Part shown: positions 10,558 to 21,400 of the stretch, in pieces
Layout: every line of letters starts with the position of its first letter
Position numbering within the stretch: position 1 is the stretch's first letter
Assembly: GCA_964059195.1 (NCBI GenBank)
Contig: CAXKWD010000009.1
Span: forward strand, 45,479,160 to 45,543,159
Origin: Ectobius pallidus
Taxonomy: Eukaryota; Arthropoda; Insecta; Blattodea; Ectobiidae
Reading direction: 5' to 3'
DNA length: 64,000 nucleotides
Translations under genes and position numbers: made by a program
The notes under the pieces: generated by a model
Told to the model about the DNA's origin: nothing
Seen by the model: only the letters and a program-made list of their open reading frames with translations
Database searches by the model: none

Positions 10558-13500
10558 ATGCCTCCATATAATTATCTCAACCTATTGTACTGGAATGCTC
10601 GCAGTATAAATAATAAGAAAAATGAAATCCAATATTTATTGAGTAAAAATACATATCAGATTATTATCATTACTGAAACACATTTGGATGATAATAAATC
10701 TTTCACTTTGTCTGGATATAAAGCAATCGGCAAAATAGGAATAAGAATGGCGGTGGGGTCGCCATCTTTGTCCATAACAACATAAAAATTTCCAATTATG
10801 ATAATACAGTTAAACCATTACCACATTTGGAAAGGATCCATCTGCAAGTGCTTGATATATCTATCTATGCCATTTATAACTCGGATCCTATTCAATTAAC
10901 TACTTATCAATGGAATTCCATCCTCCCAGTTGTTCCGGACCAGCATACCTTGATCTGTGGTGATTTTAATATACCAAATTTTCATCTCAGTTCCGATTGG
11001 CGAAACATTGCCCATCCGCTCATCACTGTTTGCAAGCAAAATGATTGGCATATACTGAATTCTCATCTTACGACGCGACTCGGATATTTGAATCAACAAG
11101 ATACTACTCCGGATCTAATTATAGCTTCTAAAGGATTTCTCCATAACATTCATGTTTCCAGAGTGAATGATACTTGTAATAGTGATCACTTTCCACTGCA
11201 TATTCGCCTGACTCACACTTCTATCATCTGGGACACTCTCTATAAAAAACATAGAGCGGGGAAAATTAATCCGCACAATTTATCAACATTCATAATGGAC
11301 CACCTCTCAAACGTTAATGAAAACCAGTTGAATTATGAACAAGTAGAGACGATCCTCACATCTTACCTCAATATCCACCACCCTTATGAAATAATCTCCA
11401 CCGATAAAAAACAACATCCTCCATGGTGGAACGCTCGATGTGCTGAAGCAATAGCGATGCGACGACAAGCAATGCACCGATATCGTTCTAATTCAACATA
11501 TCAAAATTATATTTCATACAAAAAACAGGAAGCTGTCACCAAACGGGTCCTTAATAAATCTAAACGTACCGGATGGAAGAGATATTGTTCATCCATTAAT
11601 CAATCTAACACCACAACACAGATCTGGCATCAACTAGCATGGTATAAGAAAAAGAATAACTCCCCGCAACTTTTACCCATCGCAGGCAACGTGGATATCC
11701 AACATAACTTTCTTTCCATGGTGGCACCAATCACTGTACCAGAATCGCCTATCCTATTTCCCAGCATCCATCCAGAATCACAGCATCCAATTATGCAACA
11801 AATCAGCATTCAAGAAATCTCTCATGTGTGGCAATCCAAGACCCGTCCTTCGAGTCCAGGTCCTGACGATATTACTTATTCTCTTCTCAAGGCTCTTCCT
11901 CAAGAATTTTTGAAGATCTTAGCATCAGTTTTCACAAAAATATTACACTCCGGACAAATCCCATCTTCTTGGAATGTGTCACTTATACATCCAATACAAA
12001 AACCAGGAACCTCTGGCCTAACAGCCCAGGATTATCGGCCGATTTCTTTACTTCCCACACTTCGAAAAACTTTCGAAAAAATACTGACGGACCGCATCGC
12101 ATTCTATTTAGAACGAAATGCGTTATGGCCTCGTACGCAATATGGTTTCCGTAAACATTATAATGCTGAGTTTAACATATACCTTTTATCTACAGATGTA
12201 CAAATAGCTTTCGCACAAAAAAACAAAATTGCTGCCTTGTTTCTGGATGCTTCACATGCTTATGAATCAGTGAGGATCCCTATACTCATGACCCGATTAA
12301 ATACATATGCTCTTCCCACAGCCATAATGAAAACGATATATAATCTCATTCACTCTCGTACCATAACTCTGGTTCGTCTCTATAATAATCCTGCAACCAG
12401 AGTTGCCACACAGGGCCTTCCTCAGGGTTCATCTCTCAGCCCACTCTTGTATGCACTGTATGTGCAAGACCTCATGCTTCCTACTCCGGTTCCGCTACGC
12501 ATACTCCAGTATGCGGATGACATATGTTTGTATCGGTCGCTCAACTCAAGAAAGATCCAAAGTGATATTGAGGAATTTCAAATCTCAGTCACCAGTTGTA
12601 TATCTACGTTGGAGCATCTGGGAATTAGTATCAATATGCAAAAGACTAAGTTTATGATTTTTCAACCTGGGACTCCACATCAAGAGAAGTTTTTACATCT
12701 TCCAAACTTCAGACTCAAAATGGTCAAAGAAGTAAAATTTCTAGGCTGTATCCTGGACAGTCGTCTCACATTCAATAAACATTTCCAAACTGTCTTGAAG
12801 GCTGGCCGCAATACAATGAAATTATTCTTGGCGATATCTGGGAAAGCATGGGGAGCTGATCCTCTCATTCTATTCAATCTCATCATTCCTCTCATCTTAT
12901 CTCGGATGGAATACGGATCTCTCGCCTATAACAGATTGACTCAAGCCTCTATAGCGCAATATCATTCTCTACTGTATAACATATACAAAGTAATTTTTCA
13001 CATTAATGGAAAACCATCATGTATAAAACTGCGCGAAGAATTCCCATATATGGATTTACAGTATAGACGTCAAATCAAAGCATGCAATTATCTTTCCAAA
13101 TTATTGTCAGCCACGAATAATATTCTTCTTCCGAAACTTCAGCGTCTACAGGCTCTTCATCCATACATCCCTGCCTCTCACACTTCGAATCTTGACGATC
13201 TTACCTCGATGTATCTACATTTTCTACGATACACACAGATGTATAAAACTCCAGTACAGCCTCAATATCTGATGGACCCTAGACCTTTTCCGACAAACTT
13301 AACCATGGATTTAAATACATTCCGTCAAAAAGATCTCAGACCATCAGCTCGATGGATCGAATATATGGAATCTTTATCTCGAGATCCTCCACCCATTATA
13401 TATTTCACGGATGGTTCGAAGACAATGGGAAATGCTGGAGCAGCCTATTACAACTGGAGTGAAGAATATGGTAGAACTTGGAAACTTTATCCACAGACCT

Positions 13501-14240
13501 CAATTTATACTGCAGAGAATATTGCTCTTTACACTGCACTTAAGGACGCATCACGCCAACAATATCAGAATATTATTATTTTCTCTGACAGCTACTCCAC
13601 TTTACAGGCCCAGCTCAAACTCAATGTAACTTCACATTCCATATATGAAATTATTATAAAATCCCTTCTGGACACACTCGTTCGAGAAGGAAAACACATT
13701 ACTTTGACCTGGATACCATCTCATTCAGGGATAGCAGGGAATGAAATAGTGGACAATTTGGCGAAACTGTCTGAGTTCAAAAATAAAATTGACACGAATT
13801 TTCTTACACCTCCTAGAGACATTGCTACTCACATCAAACAAAACCTAAAAACTTCTCAAGATATTTTACAGTATGAAAACCGCACAGATCACCAGAAAAG
13901 GATGGACACTGTAAAATTCCTCAAAAAGTTAAGGAAAGTACCTCACAGGACTACCAGTTATTTCTACCGACTTAAGTTTCATACGGCACTTGTGCCGGTC
14001 TTTTTGCATAAACTCCAGTCAGATATTTCACCGTACTGTGATTGTGGTCAACTAGGGACGATTGATCATCTTTTCTTTGGCTGTTCTCATCGCGCACGAC
14101 AGATAACAACTCTTCTCCAGACAATTTATCAACACCACCCTCCTGGCCCTATAAAAATGGACAACTTGTTACTTTTACGTTCCTGTCATATCTCCAGAGC
14201 TTTATTTCGATATATAACTAAAACTCGGATGAAAATATAA
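10558..14240 (+). pseudogene. LINE ORF2: endonuclease, reverse transcriptase, RNase H (one frameshift)
   Basis: The product would nick DNA and copy its own RNA by target-primed reverse transcription. Domains in order: apurinic-type endonuclease (LLYWNARSINNKK, then ITETHLDD, later LICGDFNIPN and SDHFPLHI); reverse transcriptase with YRPISLLP, LFLDASHAYE, LPQGSSLSPLLYALY and QYADD at about 12507-12521; RNase H with YFTDGSK near 13407, TAEN, FSDSY and WIPSHSGIAGNEIVDNLAK; and a terminal zinc motif CDCGQLGTIDHLFFGC. A one-base frame change near 10720-10731 separates the first about 56 codons from the rest, inside the endonuclease domain. The 1137-codon frame from 10827 is otherwise open. RNase H argues for the I, LOA or R1 groups; a tree would decide. 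Confidence 0.85.
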
Positions 14241-14419
14241 TATCCTCTCTTCATACTTACTTCAGAGACATACCTACAACTTTATCTTCCCAGCGGTCAA
14301 CAGGATTGGCCTTGGGAAATTTAGACTTTCAGTGCATGGACGCAGTAGCCAACTCCCTCCTAGGAGTAGCAGTAGCGTCGTTAAAGAACAACGAACAACA
14401 ACAACAACAAAGAAGAGGT

Positions 14420-15275
14420 GATCAGGTATTTATCGTAAAATTAGCGTTAAATTGTGTCTTGCGTTTCTGTACACGACCATGTGAGTATTCCTAACTTTTA
14501 TTTGGGCAGAGGAAGTTATGTGACTTTCACATCAGATTTTTTATTTATGTTACAGTATTTCATTAATAGTTTTTATTTCACATGAATTCAAGACATTGTC
14601 ATATCACTCCTGGATGTTGCTTGATACATATTATCAGTGTACGGAAAAAAATTCAGTTAGATTTAAAAGCTGATTTTCAAGATTTTTTTTTTTTTATCAT
14701 TTTTATGACGAAATTCAATTTTTAAATAGCGAAATATATGTAGAAATTTTGCATTTTATTTGACGAAATCCTGAGTTTTTATTCACCACAAATCATCAAC
14801 TCTAGTAATCGGTCCTCTAGATGGCCAATACCCACTTGGGAGTGAGAGAGAGCAAGTCTTGCATCTGGATGTCCAAGTCCTCTGCTACAACATGGCCCCA
14901 GTACGAGATGTGGCACCCAGGATTTTGGTGTTATTGAATTGGAGTTTACTTTGTAGACTGTGTCAGCACAATTCTGGCCACTGCAGACTTGTCTGGATAA
15001 TACAGCCTGATGCAACTGTGATGTTCATTGCATCTTTCCTCTGTGCACTGATAAAACTGTACAGAAGGCCCTGGTTTCACTTATGAATGTGGTGAGCACC
15101 TTCAGAGGTAATTTTCCTGGAGCAAAGTGTCCAACTTGCTAGCTTTTGTCAGACTACCCTTCAGTCTGTGTGAATCATGCAAACACATAACAATTCAATA
15201 CCAATCAATTACACAATCAGATTATCCAAATTAATGAAAAAGCAACTTTTGGCATATGCTGATTCCATGTCAATC
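14420..15275. other. Intergenic stretch, no feature seen
   Basis: AT-rich sequence to the right of the LINE. Short open frames here show no familiar motifs and I treat them as chance. Confidence 0.4.
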
Positions 15276-15445
15276 TTAATTTATGTATTTCAGTACAATA
15301 ATGGGATTCCACATGCAAAACAATAATGATAGCAGAGCATGGTTACAATCCATGGACCTCTGGGTTATGGGCCAAGCATGCTTCCACCATTACTGTTTTG
15401 CTTGCGGAATCCCATTATTATGCTGTACTGTAATACATAAATTAA
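15276..15445. repeat. Inverted repeat of about 50 bp enclosing a tRNA-like sequence
   Basis: The left arm (15276-15328) and right arm (about 15388-15445) are near-complements, both with AATGGGATTCC and TTAATTTATGTATT. The arms include the 5' part of the tRNA-like sequence, so that part is present twice in opposite directions. Confidence 0.7.
15330..15402 (-). pseudogene. tRNA pseudogene, initiator-Met-like (CAT anticodon)
   Basis: The minus strand reads as a 73-nt tRNA-like sequence: TGGAAGCATGCTTGG in the D-arm region, GGGCCCATAACCC-like anticodon arm (here TTGGCCCATAACCCAGAGG) and ATGGATTGTAACCAT T-arm ending CTCTGCTA. This closely follows eukaryotic initiator tRNA-Met. The 5' acceptor strand (AGCAAAA) no longer pairs well with the 3' strand and the D-arm is altered, so it is probably a pseudogene or a tRNA-derived repeat head. 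Confidence 0.65.
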
Positions 15446-15567
15446 GCTATTAATTGTCTATTTATGTTTAAAATTCATAAATATAATCAAGCTTTAAGAA
15501 TATCAACCAAGTTTTCAAACCATCCAAGGTACAGAGACACACAAGAACAAAAGTATGTACAATTCTC

Positions 15568-15822
15568 GCTAGACCCACTCTCTGTTATGGCAGTGAAGCA
15601 TGGACCATTCGAACTCAGAATGAACATCGTATCACAGCTGCTGAGATGAAATTTTTACGTAGAACAGATGGTTATAGTCTTCTAGACCACCAAAGAAATG
15701 AAACAATAGCTAAAGAACTCAATATTACACCTATTTCTCAATACCTGAGTGAATACAGGCGTAACTGGCTACACCATATTTACCGCATGAACCATTCCAG
15801 AATACCCAAACAAATGCTTTAA
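15568..15822 (+). pseudogene. LINE reverse transcriptase C-terminal scrap
   Basis: An 85-codon frame reads RPTLCYGSEAWTIRTQNEHR, then ITAAEMKFLRRTDGYSLLDH and YRRNWLHHIYRMNHSRIPKQ, the common region after the RT domain in many insect LINEs. The stop TAA is at 15820-15822, and matching residues (GKGSVGRP, W.W) continue past it to about 15900, followed by (GAT)n. It is a 5'-truncated old copy. Confidence 0.7.
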
Positions 15823-16154
15823 TATATTCCACATGGGAAAGGATCTGTGGGCAGACCATTTTGGCAATGGAAGGAGACCGTAACTGGCAACTAGACCTAA
15901 TACTTGAAAGGATGATGATGATGATGATGAAGGTTCACATGGAATCAGCACAGGCAAACAGCAATTAAAGTTTATGTGATGTGTATTTTAGCAAAGGAAG
16001 TCAAATGTAAATAAATGCTCATTCTGCACACCTCAACCAACTGTTGTGAACTTTTTAAACTAAGCTAAACAAACATTTGTAATTTTTAACCAAAATACAG
16101 GCCTACCCTTCTCCTTCCTTGTTATGTATGATGAAGTCATTTATTCTAATGTAA

Positions 16155-16830
16155 TCTATCTATATAAAAACAAATGTATGTGTGTCTGTCCTTTATGCAT
16201 TACTACACCATTCATCCGACTGCCATGAAATTCTTGAATACACTCCCGCAAAGGTTTCTGGCATAGTACATTTTTAATTTTAGCTTTTTTCGCGAGTTAT
16301 GAGCAAAAAATGGGGAAAAAATATGCATTTTTTGCGCTTTCGAAGCATCGGTTCTCAGTAATACATTTCAGTTGTAATACCAGTTGCAGTTGGCTTTGTC
16401 TATTTTTGTCATACATTGGAAATAAAAGCATCACGATCGCTTGAATGTTGTATAGCCCATGTTGGTCAATTTGTTTATAATGTCAAGGCACACAGATATC
16501 TGAAATTTTCAACCTAGACGGAAGAGGTATAATGAATATAGGTCTCAATGCGTAAACATTTCGATTTAGACGACACTCACAATGCAGGGGTTTTCTGTGC
16601 CAGGGAACTCGAATATGAGGTTATTTTTTCCATAACGCGCTTTCTAATCGTGGAATTCGCTTCAAAGCCGGATTTATAGCTGTTTCATTAATTAGGCCTA
16701 TCAATCGTTTAGTTCAGATCTATGAATGTTTCACATGCAAAGTGTTAATAAATATAATATTTTAATTATTTTGCTCTTAATTGTTAATCTTTTGAATAAT
16801 TATCGTGGGTGAAGCCGCAGGGATCTGCTA
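16155..16830 (+). mobile_element. Helitron-like non-autonomous copy
   Basis: It begins near TCTATCTATATAAAAACAAA and ends GTGGGTGAAGCCGCAGGGAT followed by CTGCTAT. Internal segments (GGCTTTGTCTATTTTTGTCA, CATCACGATCGCTTGAATGT) are the reverse complement of the copy at 6465-6990. No coding sequence is visible. Confidence 0.45.
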
Positions 16831-17353
16831 TAAGCCATAAAAAGCTATATTTATCATTTTCTGAGGGAATAGTTTCAGTGTGATAAGTCGTTCTTCCTCA
16901 TTTCAAATTCTAAATACCTAGGCCTGTATAAGGATCTTTAAGTTATTTTCGAATTTACCAAATGCAAAACCCGAGCGATGCCAGGCCTTTTAAGCTAGTA
17001 TGCAATAGAAAATAAAATATTTACCTATGTTTGTATCTAATGGTTCAGAAATGTTGAGATATTGGGTCATATAAATAAAAAGAAGCCACTGCTCGTGAGT
17101 AGGTTGAGAATCAAGCACCCGCTCTCTTTTTCGTATGAATAAAAGTTGCCTTTTCTTGCCAAGCAGCTGCTCAGGCAACTGGTAGCAAGTGCTTGACACC
17201 TGCATTCCATATCATCCGACACATAGCGGCTGAGTAAACAAACATGCCACTTGACTGTCTGTGCTGCGATTTAAAATTAAAAATTTAGTATAATGTATCG
17301 GAATGGTTGAATAAAATAGTGTCTTTCAAAAGCAGTTCGTGCAAATTCTGAAA

Positions 17354-18119
17354 ATGCACAAACGAGTACTGGATAAAGCTCAACTGCCTGAGTGCAAAAA
17401 AAAATCTCTAGCAGTAACTGTTTTCAAAAGTCAGCTAGAACGAGAATGTAAGGTACAGTAGCATTAACTGAAAATCAGATTTTAATAAGAATTAGTAATT
17501 TGAAGAGCAGAATAAAGTAAAATTCAGACTGCAAATAAGCCGATAGTCTTGAAAGATTGGGAACAGAAGTTCCTGGACCTGCTACAAGCAGAATCAAATC
17601 CGTCCATTGCAAGAATGGCAGGTAAGAATTTATATTTAAAAAAATACCGTATTTACTCATTCATTTTAAATTAATTTGTACTATAATACACAGTAAACTA
17701 CGAACTTCTTTTATCATCCAGGAGGAATAGAAGTTGGTTTAGCTTTAGACGAATCACCATCTACATCAAAACGATTCACTCCAGTGACCTCCGTTCTTGT
17801 AGCTGCGGAGGGATGCACGTTAGTTAGAGAATGCACGGGAACCCGAAAAACTGCAGGAAAAAGAAGACACATAGATGAAGATGAAGAAATAGCTGGACTC
17901 AGCAACAGCAAACTCCAAAGGATGGTGTTAGTGAAACTGAAGTGTTGGGGGGAAGAAGAAGAAGAAGAAGAAGAAGAAGAAGAAGAAGAAGAAGAAGAAG
18001 AAGAAGAAGAAGAAGAAAGAGAGAGAACCCGAAAAGAAAAGGAAAAAATTAGAAATAGAAGTATTGAATTTAAAGAAAGAGAACCTATTTCGGGAGAAAG
18101 AAAAGAGACAAGTGAGTGA
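17354..18119 (+). CDS. Tentative three-exon gene with poly-Glu tract, in the Harbinger-like element
   Basis: The proposed exons are 17354-17452, 17528-17621 and 17722-18119; the two introns have GT-AG ends and the frames join. The product begins MHKRVLDKAQLPECKKK, passes KPIVLKDWEQKFLDLLQAES and SKLQRMVLVKLKC, then a run of about 26 Glu from a (GAA)n tract, and ends in a charged helix-prone tail. The KLQR.VL..LK segment followed by a charged helix resembles the C-terminus of Myb/SANT-like accessory proteins of Harbinger transposons, but the Myb repeat itself is not evident. The exon model and the function are inference. Confidence 0.35.
17950..18018 (+). repeat. (GAA)n microsatellite
   Basis: About 22 perfect GAA units, in frame as polyglutamate with the surrounding open frame. 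Confidence 0.9.
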
Positions 18120-18139
18120 GAACAGGTCCCCGTATTTGT

Positions 18140-18245
18140 TACCTCTCTAGGCCTAGTATTAAAACGTCCTGGATATCCAAAGGTCCTGGGTTCAAGCCCC
18201 AGTGTCAGAGGAATTTTTTTCCTACAATCTTCTCCAGTATTCATG
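18140..18245 (+). repeat. SINE fragment with tRNA-type B box
   Basis: GGTTCAAGCCC matches the RNA polymerase III B box, followed by CAGTGTCAGAGGAATTTTTTTCC. The same 3' context (CCCAGTGTCAGAG.AATTT) occurs at 32975-33105, so the two are copies of one SINE family. Confidence 0.55.
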
Positions 18246-18435
18246 TTTTATTAGCAAACCTTGATTTTAGGGCACTAAAAATTATGTTTAGGCTTGTAAA
18301 TTAATAAATTAATCATTTAACTAGAACAGTAGACAGGTACAATTTTACTCATTTCTAATAAACAAAAGTTAACATTTTATATTAATAAGCACATTTGGGT
18401 ATTTTGCTTACTTGTACCATCATAGAAACATATTA

Positions 18436-20757
18436 CACTGGTCTACAAAAAAAATCAAGTTGTCTCTATCTTGAACAAAAATAGTCAATTCCAATCAATT
18501 AGAGGTCAGAGAACAAGAATATGTCAGCAGAAATTATTTGTTAGCTCTTGGTTCAAAGATATTTACATATATACATGTATGTATGGAACTTCTCCCTTTG
18601 GTTCTTTACCTGTCTAGTTATTCACTCTGAGCGTTTCGGTTTTTTTGCCTTTCGTTTGTAATCTACTTCTGGGGCATCTCTCATGACATTCCAGCAATAG
18701 TCTGCAAGCATAGATGAGTTCCACTTGCCCTGATACCTTTTTTCCATTCCTGAAATGTCTTGATGGAAGCGCTCCCCGTGCTCGTCACTCACAGCGCCAC
18801 AATTGTCTGGAAAGAAGTCGATATGTGAGTCCAGAAAGTGTATTTTGAGCGACATATTACAACCTAGCTCTTGGTATGTCCTCAGAAGTTCATTTACAGC
18901 TAATTTGTAATTTTCAGCTCTTTGATTTCCCAAGAAATTGTGAACAACATTTTTGAAGGCTTCCCACGGTGCTTTCTCTTTCCCTTCAATGACCCTATTA
19001 AATGTTCCATCCTCCAACAGCTGTCGAATTTGTGGTCCAACGAAGATTCCCTCTTTGATCTTTGCATCACTGAGACTTGGGAATTTTGTCTTTAAATATC
19101 TGAAAGCTTCTCCTTCTCGATTCATCGCTTTCACTAAGTTCTTCATAAGTCCGAGCTTTATGTGTAAAGGTGGCAATAAGATTTTATCACGGGAAACCAA
19201 GGGAGTGTACTGTAGGCCTATATTCTTTTTTCCAGGTTCCATCATTTTCCTTTCAGGCCAGTTTTTTCGTATGTAGTGTAATTTCCTGTCGCGACTATCC
19301 CACTCGCACAGGAAGCAGCAATACTTTGTATATCCTAACTGCATTCCGAGTATGATAGCAATAACCTTCAGATCGCCACATATCTGCCATTGATAGACTT
19401 CATAATTTATTTTTTTAAGAAGCAATTTTACATTTTCATAACTCTCCTTCATATGTACAGCGTGACCTACAGGAACAGATGGTAATGCGTTTCCATTGTG
19501 TAGCAAAACAGCTTTCAAGCTTAACTTAGAGGAGTCAATGAAAAGTCTCCAGTGTTCAGGATTATGCTCCATTCTCAAAGATGCCATTAGACCATTTACA
19601 TCATTGCAGGCAACAAGGTTGTTTTCCATTTCAAAGAATGGCGTTAAGTCTCTTTCTCGATGTCTATATACACTCACTTTCACATTTTTCTCCAGGAGAT
19701 TCCACTGCTGAAGCCTGGAGGCTAGAAGTTCGGCCTTGCTTTTTGGTAACTCCAGATCACGAATTAAGTCATTAAGTTCTTCTTGAGCAATTTTATGTGG
19801 CCTACTGGGCGAGATTGATTCTGGAGTATAATCTGGGTCTTGCTGTAAAGACTCAGGCTGTTGTTTGTATTCTCCCTCCATGTCTTCATCAGATTCTAGG
19901 ACATAATGTTCCGGAGGGATAGGAACTGGCAGACCTTCTCCATGTGGTACCGGTCGTGTAGCCGAAGTCGAAGTTGGATATGTGATGGTCCATTTTTTCT
20001 TTCTTGACATTCCATGTTTAAGAGGAGGCACCATACAGAAATAACAATCACTGACATGATTTGTAGGTTCTCGCCATGTCATGGGAACTGCGAATGGCAT
20101 TGACTTCACTGTCTTGTTTAACCAACAACGGAGGTTTACTGCACATGAATTGCAGCAAATACTTGGTGCCCAAGGTTTATCCTCATCTATTTTGCAGTTA
20201 AAGTAATGGTAATATGCTGTCTTTATTAATGGAGTCAATTCACGTTTCTGAGAAGCAAAAGTCACTTCTCCGCACACATAGCAAAAGTTATTCACACTGT
20301 TAACACATTTACGTGGCATCTTGAAGTAGAATTAATCTGAAATATAAAGAAAATAAAGCTGAAAATTTAGATTATGATTATGTATTTTTCACCCAAGAAG
20401 ATAAATAAAGGTTTGCACTTGATTTCTTATTTACCTGTGAAAATTTAACTTCAAACACAGAAAATTACTGAGAATTAAGAGCACAATGGTTCAATAAGCA
20501 CAACAATGGACATTTATGTATACAAAATGGCTTGTCTAGAATCAAAATGTGGCACACTGGACAGTGTTGACAACCGTCATTTGTAAAAAAAAATATTACC
20601 AACATTGCAAAATTTCCCTCTATCATAAAATTAATTCCTGTTTATCAAGGAAATAAGAGCTAAGTAAACATTTTAAACGTCATATTCGTTTATGTCACAT
20701 CGAAATGAATAGGAATTAACTATTTTTAACTCGGATAGATTTTTTTGTAGACCAGTG
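18436..20757. mobile_element. Intact DNA transposon with CACTG ends
   Basis: The terminal inverted repeats read CACTGGTCTACAAAAAAA inward from both ends, with weaker similarity (AAAAATAGT.AATTCC) continuing for about 55 bp. Each end is flanked by TTA (18433-18435; 20758-20760), a 3-bp target duplication. The only gene is the minus-strand ORF at 18622-20319. CACT-type ends plus a 2-3 bp duplication point towards the CMC (EnSpm/CACTA) group, although the protein is not a classic CACTA transposase by my reading. All parts needed for a working element appear to be present. Confidence 0.8.
18622..20319 (-). CDS. Putative DDE transposase, 565 residues, zinc-binding N-terminus
   Basis: The single-exon product belongs to a family often left as uncharacterised in invertebrate genomes. 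The N-terminus has zinc-type Cys pairs: CYVCG near residue 13, CCNSC near 55 and CYFC near 92. Then come an acidic Pro-rich linker (about 115-175) and a conserved core. Candidate acidic catalytic residues are D in WRLFIDSSK (about 263), D in ICGDLKVIAI (about 318) and E in SDEHGERFHQD (about 513). A CCFLCEWDSRDR motif (about 335) sits between the second and third, and PPLHIKLGLMKNLVKA and GIFVGPQIRQL follow. The DDE reading is inference; its position inside matched inverted repeats with a target duplication supports it. The frame has no breaks, so the copy may be active or recently active. Confidence 0.7.
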   Translation of the reverse strand: MPRKCVNSVNNFCYVCGEVTFASQKRELTPLIKTAYYHYFNCKIDEDKPWAPSICCNSCAVNLRCWLNKTVKSMPFAVPMTWREPTNHVSDCYFCMVPPLKHGMSRKKKWTITYPTSTSATRPVPHGEGLPVPIPPEHYVLESDEDMEGEYKQQPESLQQDPDYTPESISPSRPHKIAQEELNDLIRDLELPKSKAELLASRLQQWNLLEKNVKVSVYRHRERDLTPFFEMENNLVACNDVNGLMASLRMEHNPEHWRLFIDSSKLSLKAVLLHNGNALPSVPVGHAVHMKESYENVKLLLKKINYEVYQWQICGDLKVIAIILGMQLGYTKYCCFLCEWDSRDRKLHYIRKNWPERKMMEPGKKNIGLQYTPLVSRDKILLPPLHIKLGLMKNLVKAMNREGEAFRYLKTKFPSLSDAKIKEGIFVGPQIRQLLEDGTFNRVIEGKEKAPWEAFKNVVHNFLGNQRAENYKLAVNELLRTYQELGCNMSLKIHFLDSHIDFFPDNCGAVSDEHGERFHQDISGMEKRYQGKWNSSMLADYCWNVMRDAPEVDYKRKAKKPKRSE

Positions 20758-20760
20758 TTA

Positions 20761-21400
20761 TTATTAGTTTAAAGTTTTAAATAATACTTAAACAGAGTAC
20801 AGGCAATTGCCCTAAAATCACAAGTCTACTTAGTAGCTATTAGGTAGACCTAAATAATTAGGATATTTTATGATCTTAGCACTTTAAATATTTTGCTCTT
20901 GTACAGACTGTAGGGCCTACCAATGAAGAGTCTAAAGGCTGGTGCTCTACCCCTTTCTTTCATTCCCTCCAAGTGTTGATGTTTGTATGAAGAGGGGAAG
21001 ATAGTCAAATTGATAGTAAGACAAACAAACCCCGGATAAGCTTTTAAGGTTGTGAGATTTGTTCAGATCAGCTGATTTTGTCCCACACATTAATATAGCT
21101 TTGTAAGAGGATGAAGTTTCCATTTTTATTTCAATATGTTTTGCTATTAGTAAAGAAGGTAGGTCTACATATAGGCCTATATAGTGTTAAAAGAATTAAT
21201 CACGTTTGAAATATGTTAGTTCATACTGATACCAATAAAATATGAGAATGTGTTAGACCTATAATTGTGTATTATTTTTGTGATTATTATTATTAAAAAG
21301 AAAAATAACAAAGTTAAGTTACACATGTTTTACAATTGTACAATTGGTTCTTTACATCTGTGCACATCATAATCCATACGCCCCGTATAAATTACTCATA
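20761..21400. other. AT-rich stretch, no feature seen
   Basis: Remaining interior of the Harbinger-like element to the right of the nested transposon. No coding motif is visible. Confidence 0.3.

Larger units (their letters stand above)
8828..14407 (+). mobile_element. Full-length LINE (I/LOA/R1-like, with RNase H)
   Basis: A perfect 12-bp direct repeat CAAAGAAGAGGT flanks the element (8816-8827 and 14408-14419). Inside are a 5' leader of about 310 nt, two ORFs and a 3' end with a CAA-rich tail rather than poly(A). The last bases of the tail and the duplication share CAA, so the exact junction is ambiguous by a few bases. It sits directly to the right of the foldback element. A single frame break in ORF2 means this copy is probably not active. 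Confidence 0.8.

Noticed and set aside
17714..18244. 176-codon minus-strand frame with polyserine
   Set aside because: Polyserine is the complement of the (GAA)n tract; the plus-strand model has splice sites and a better context.
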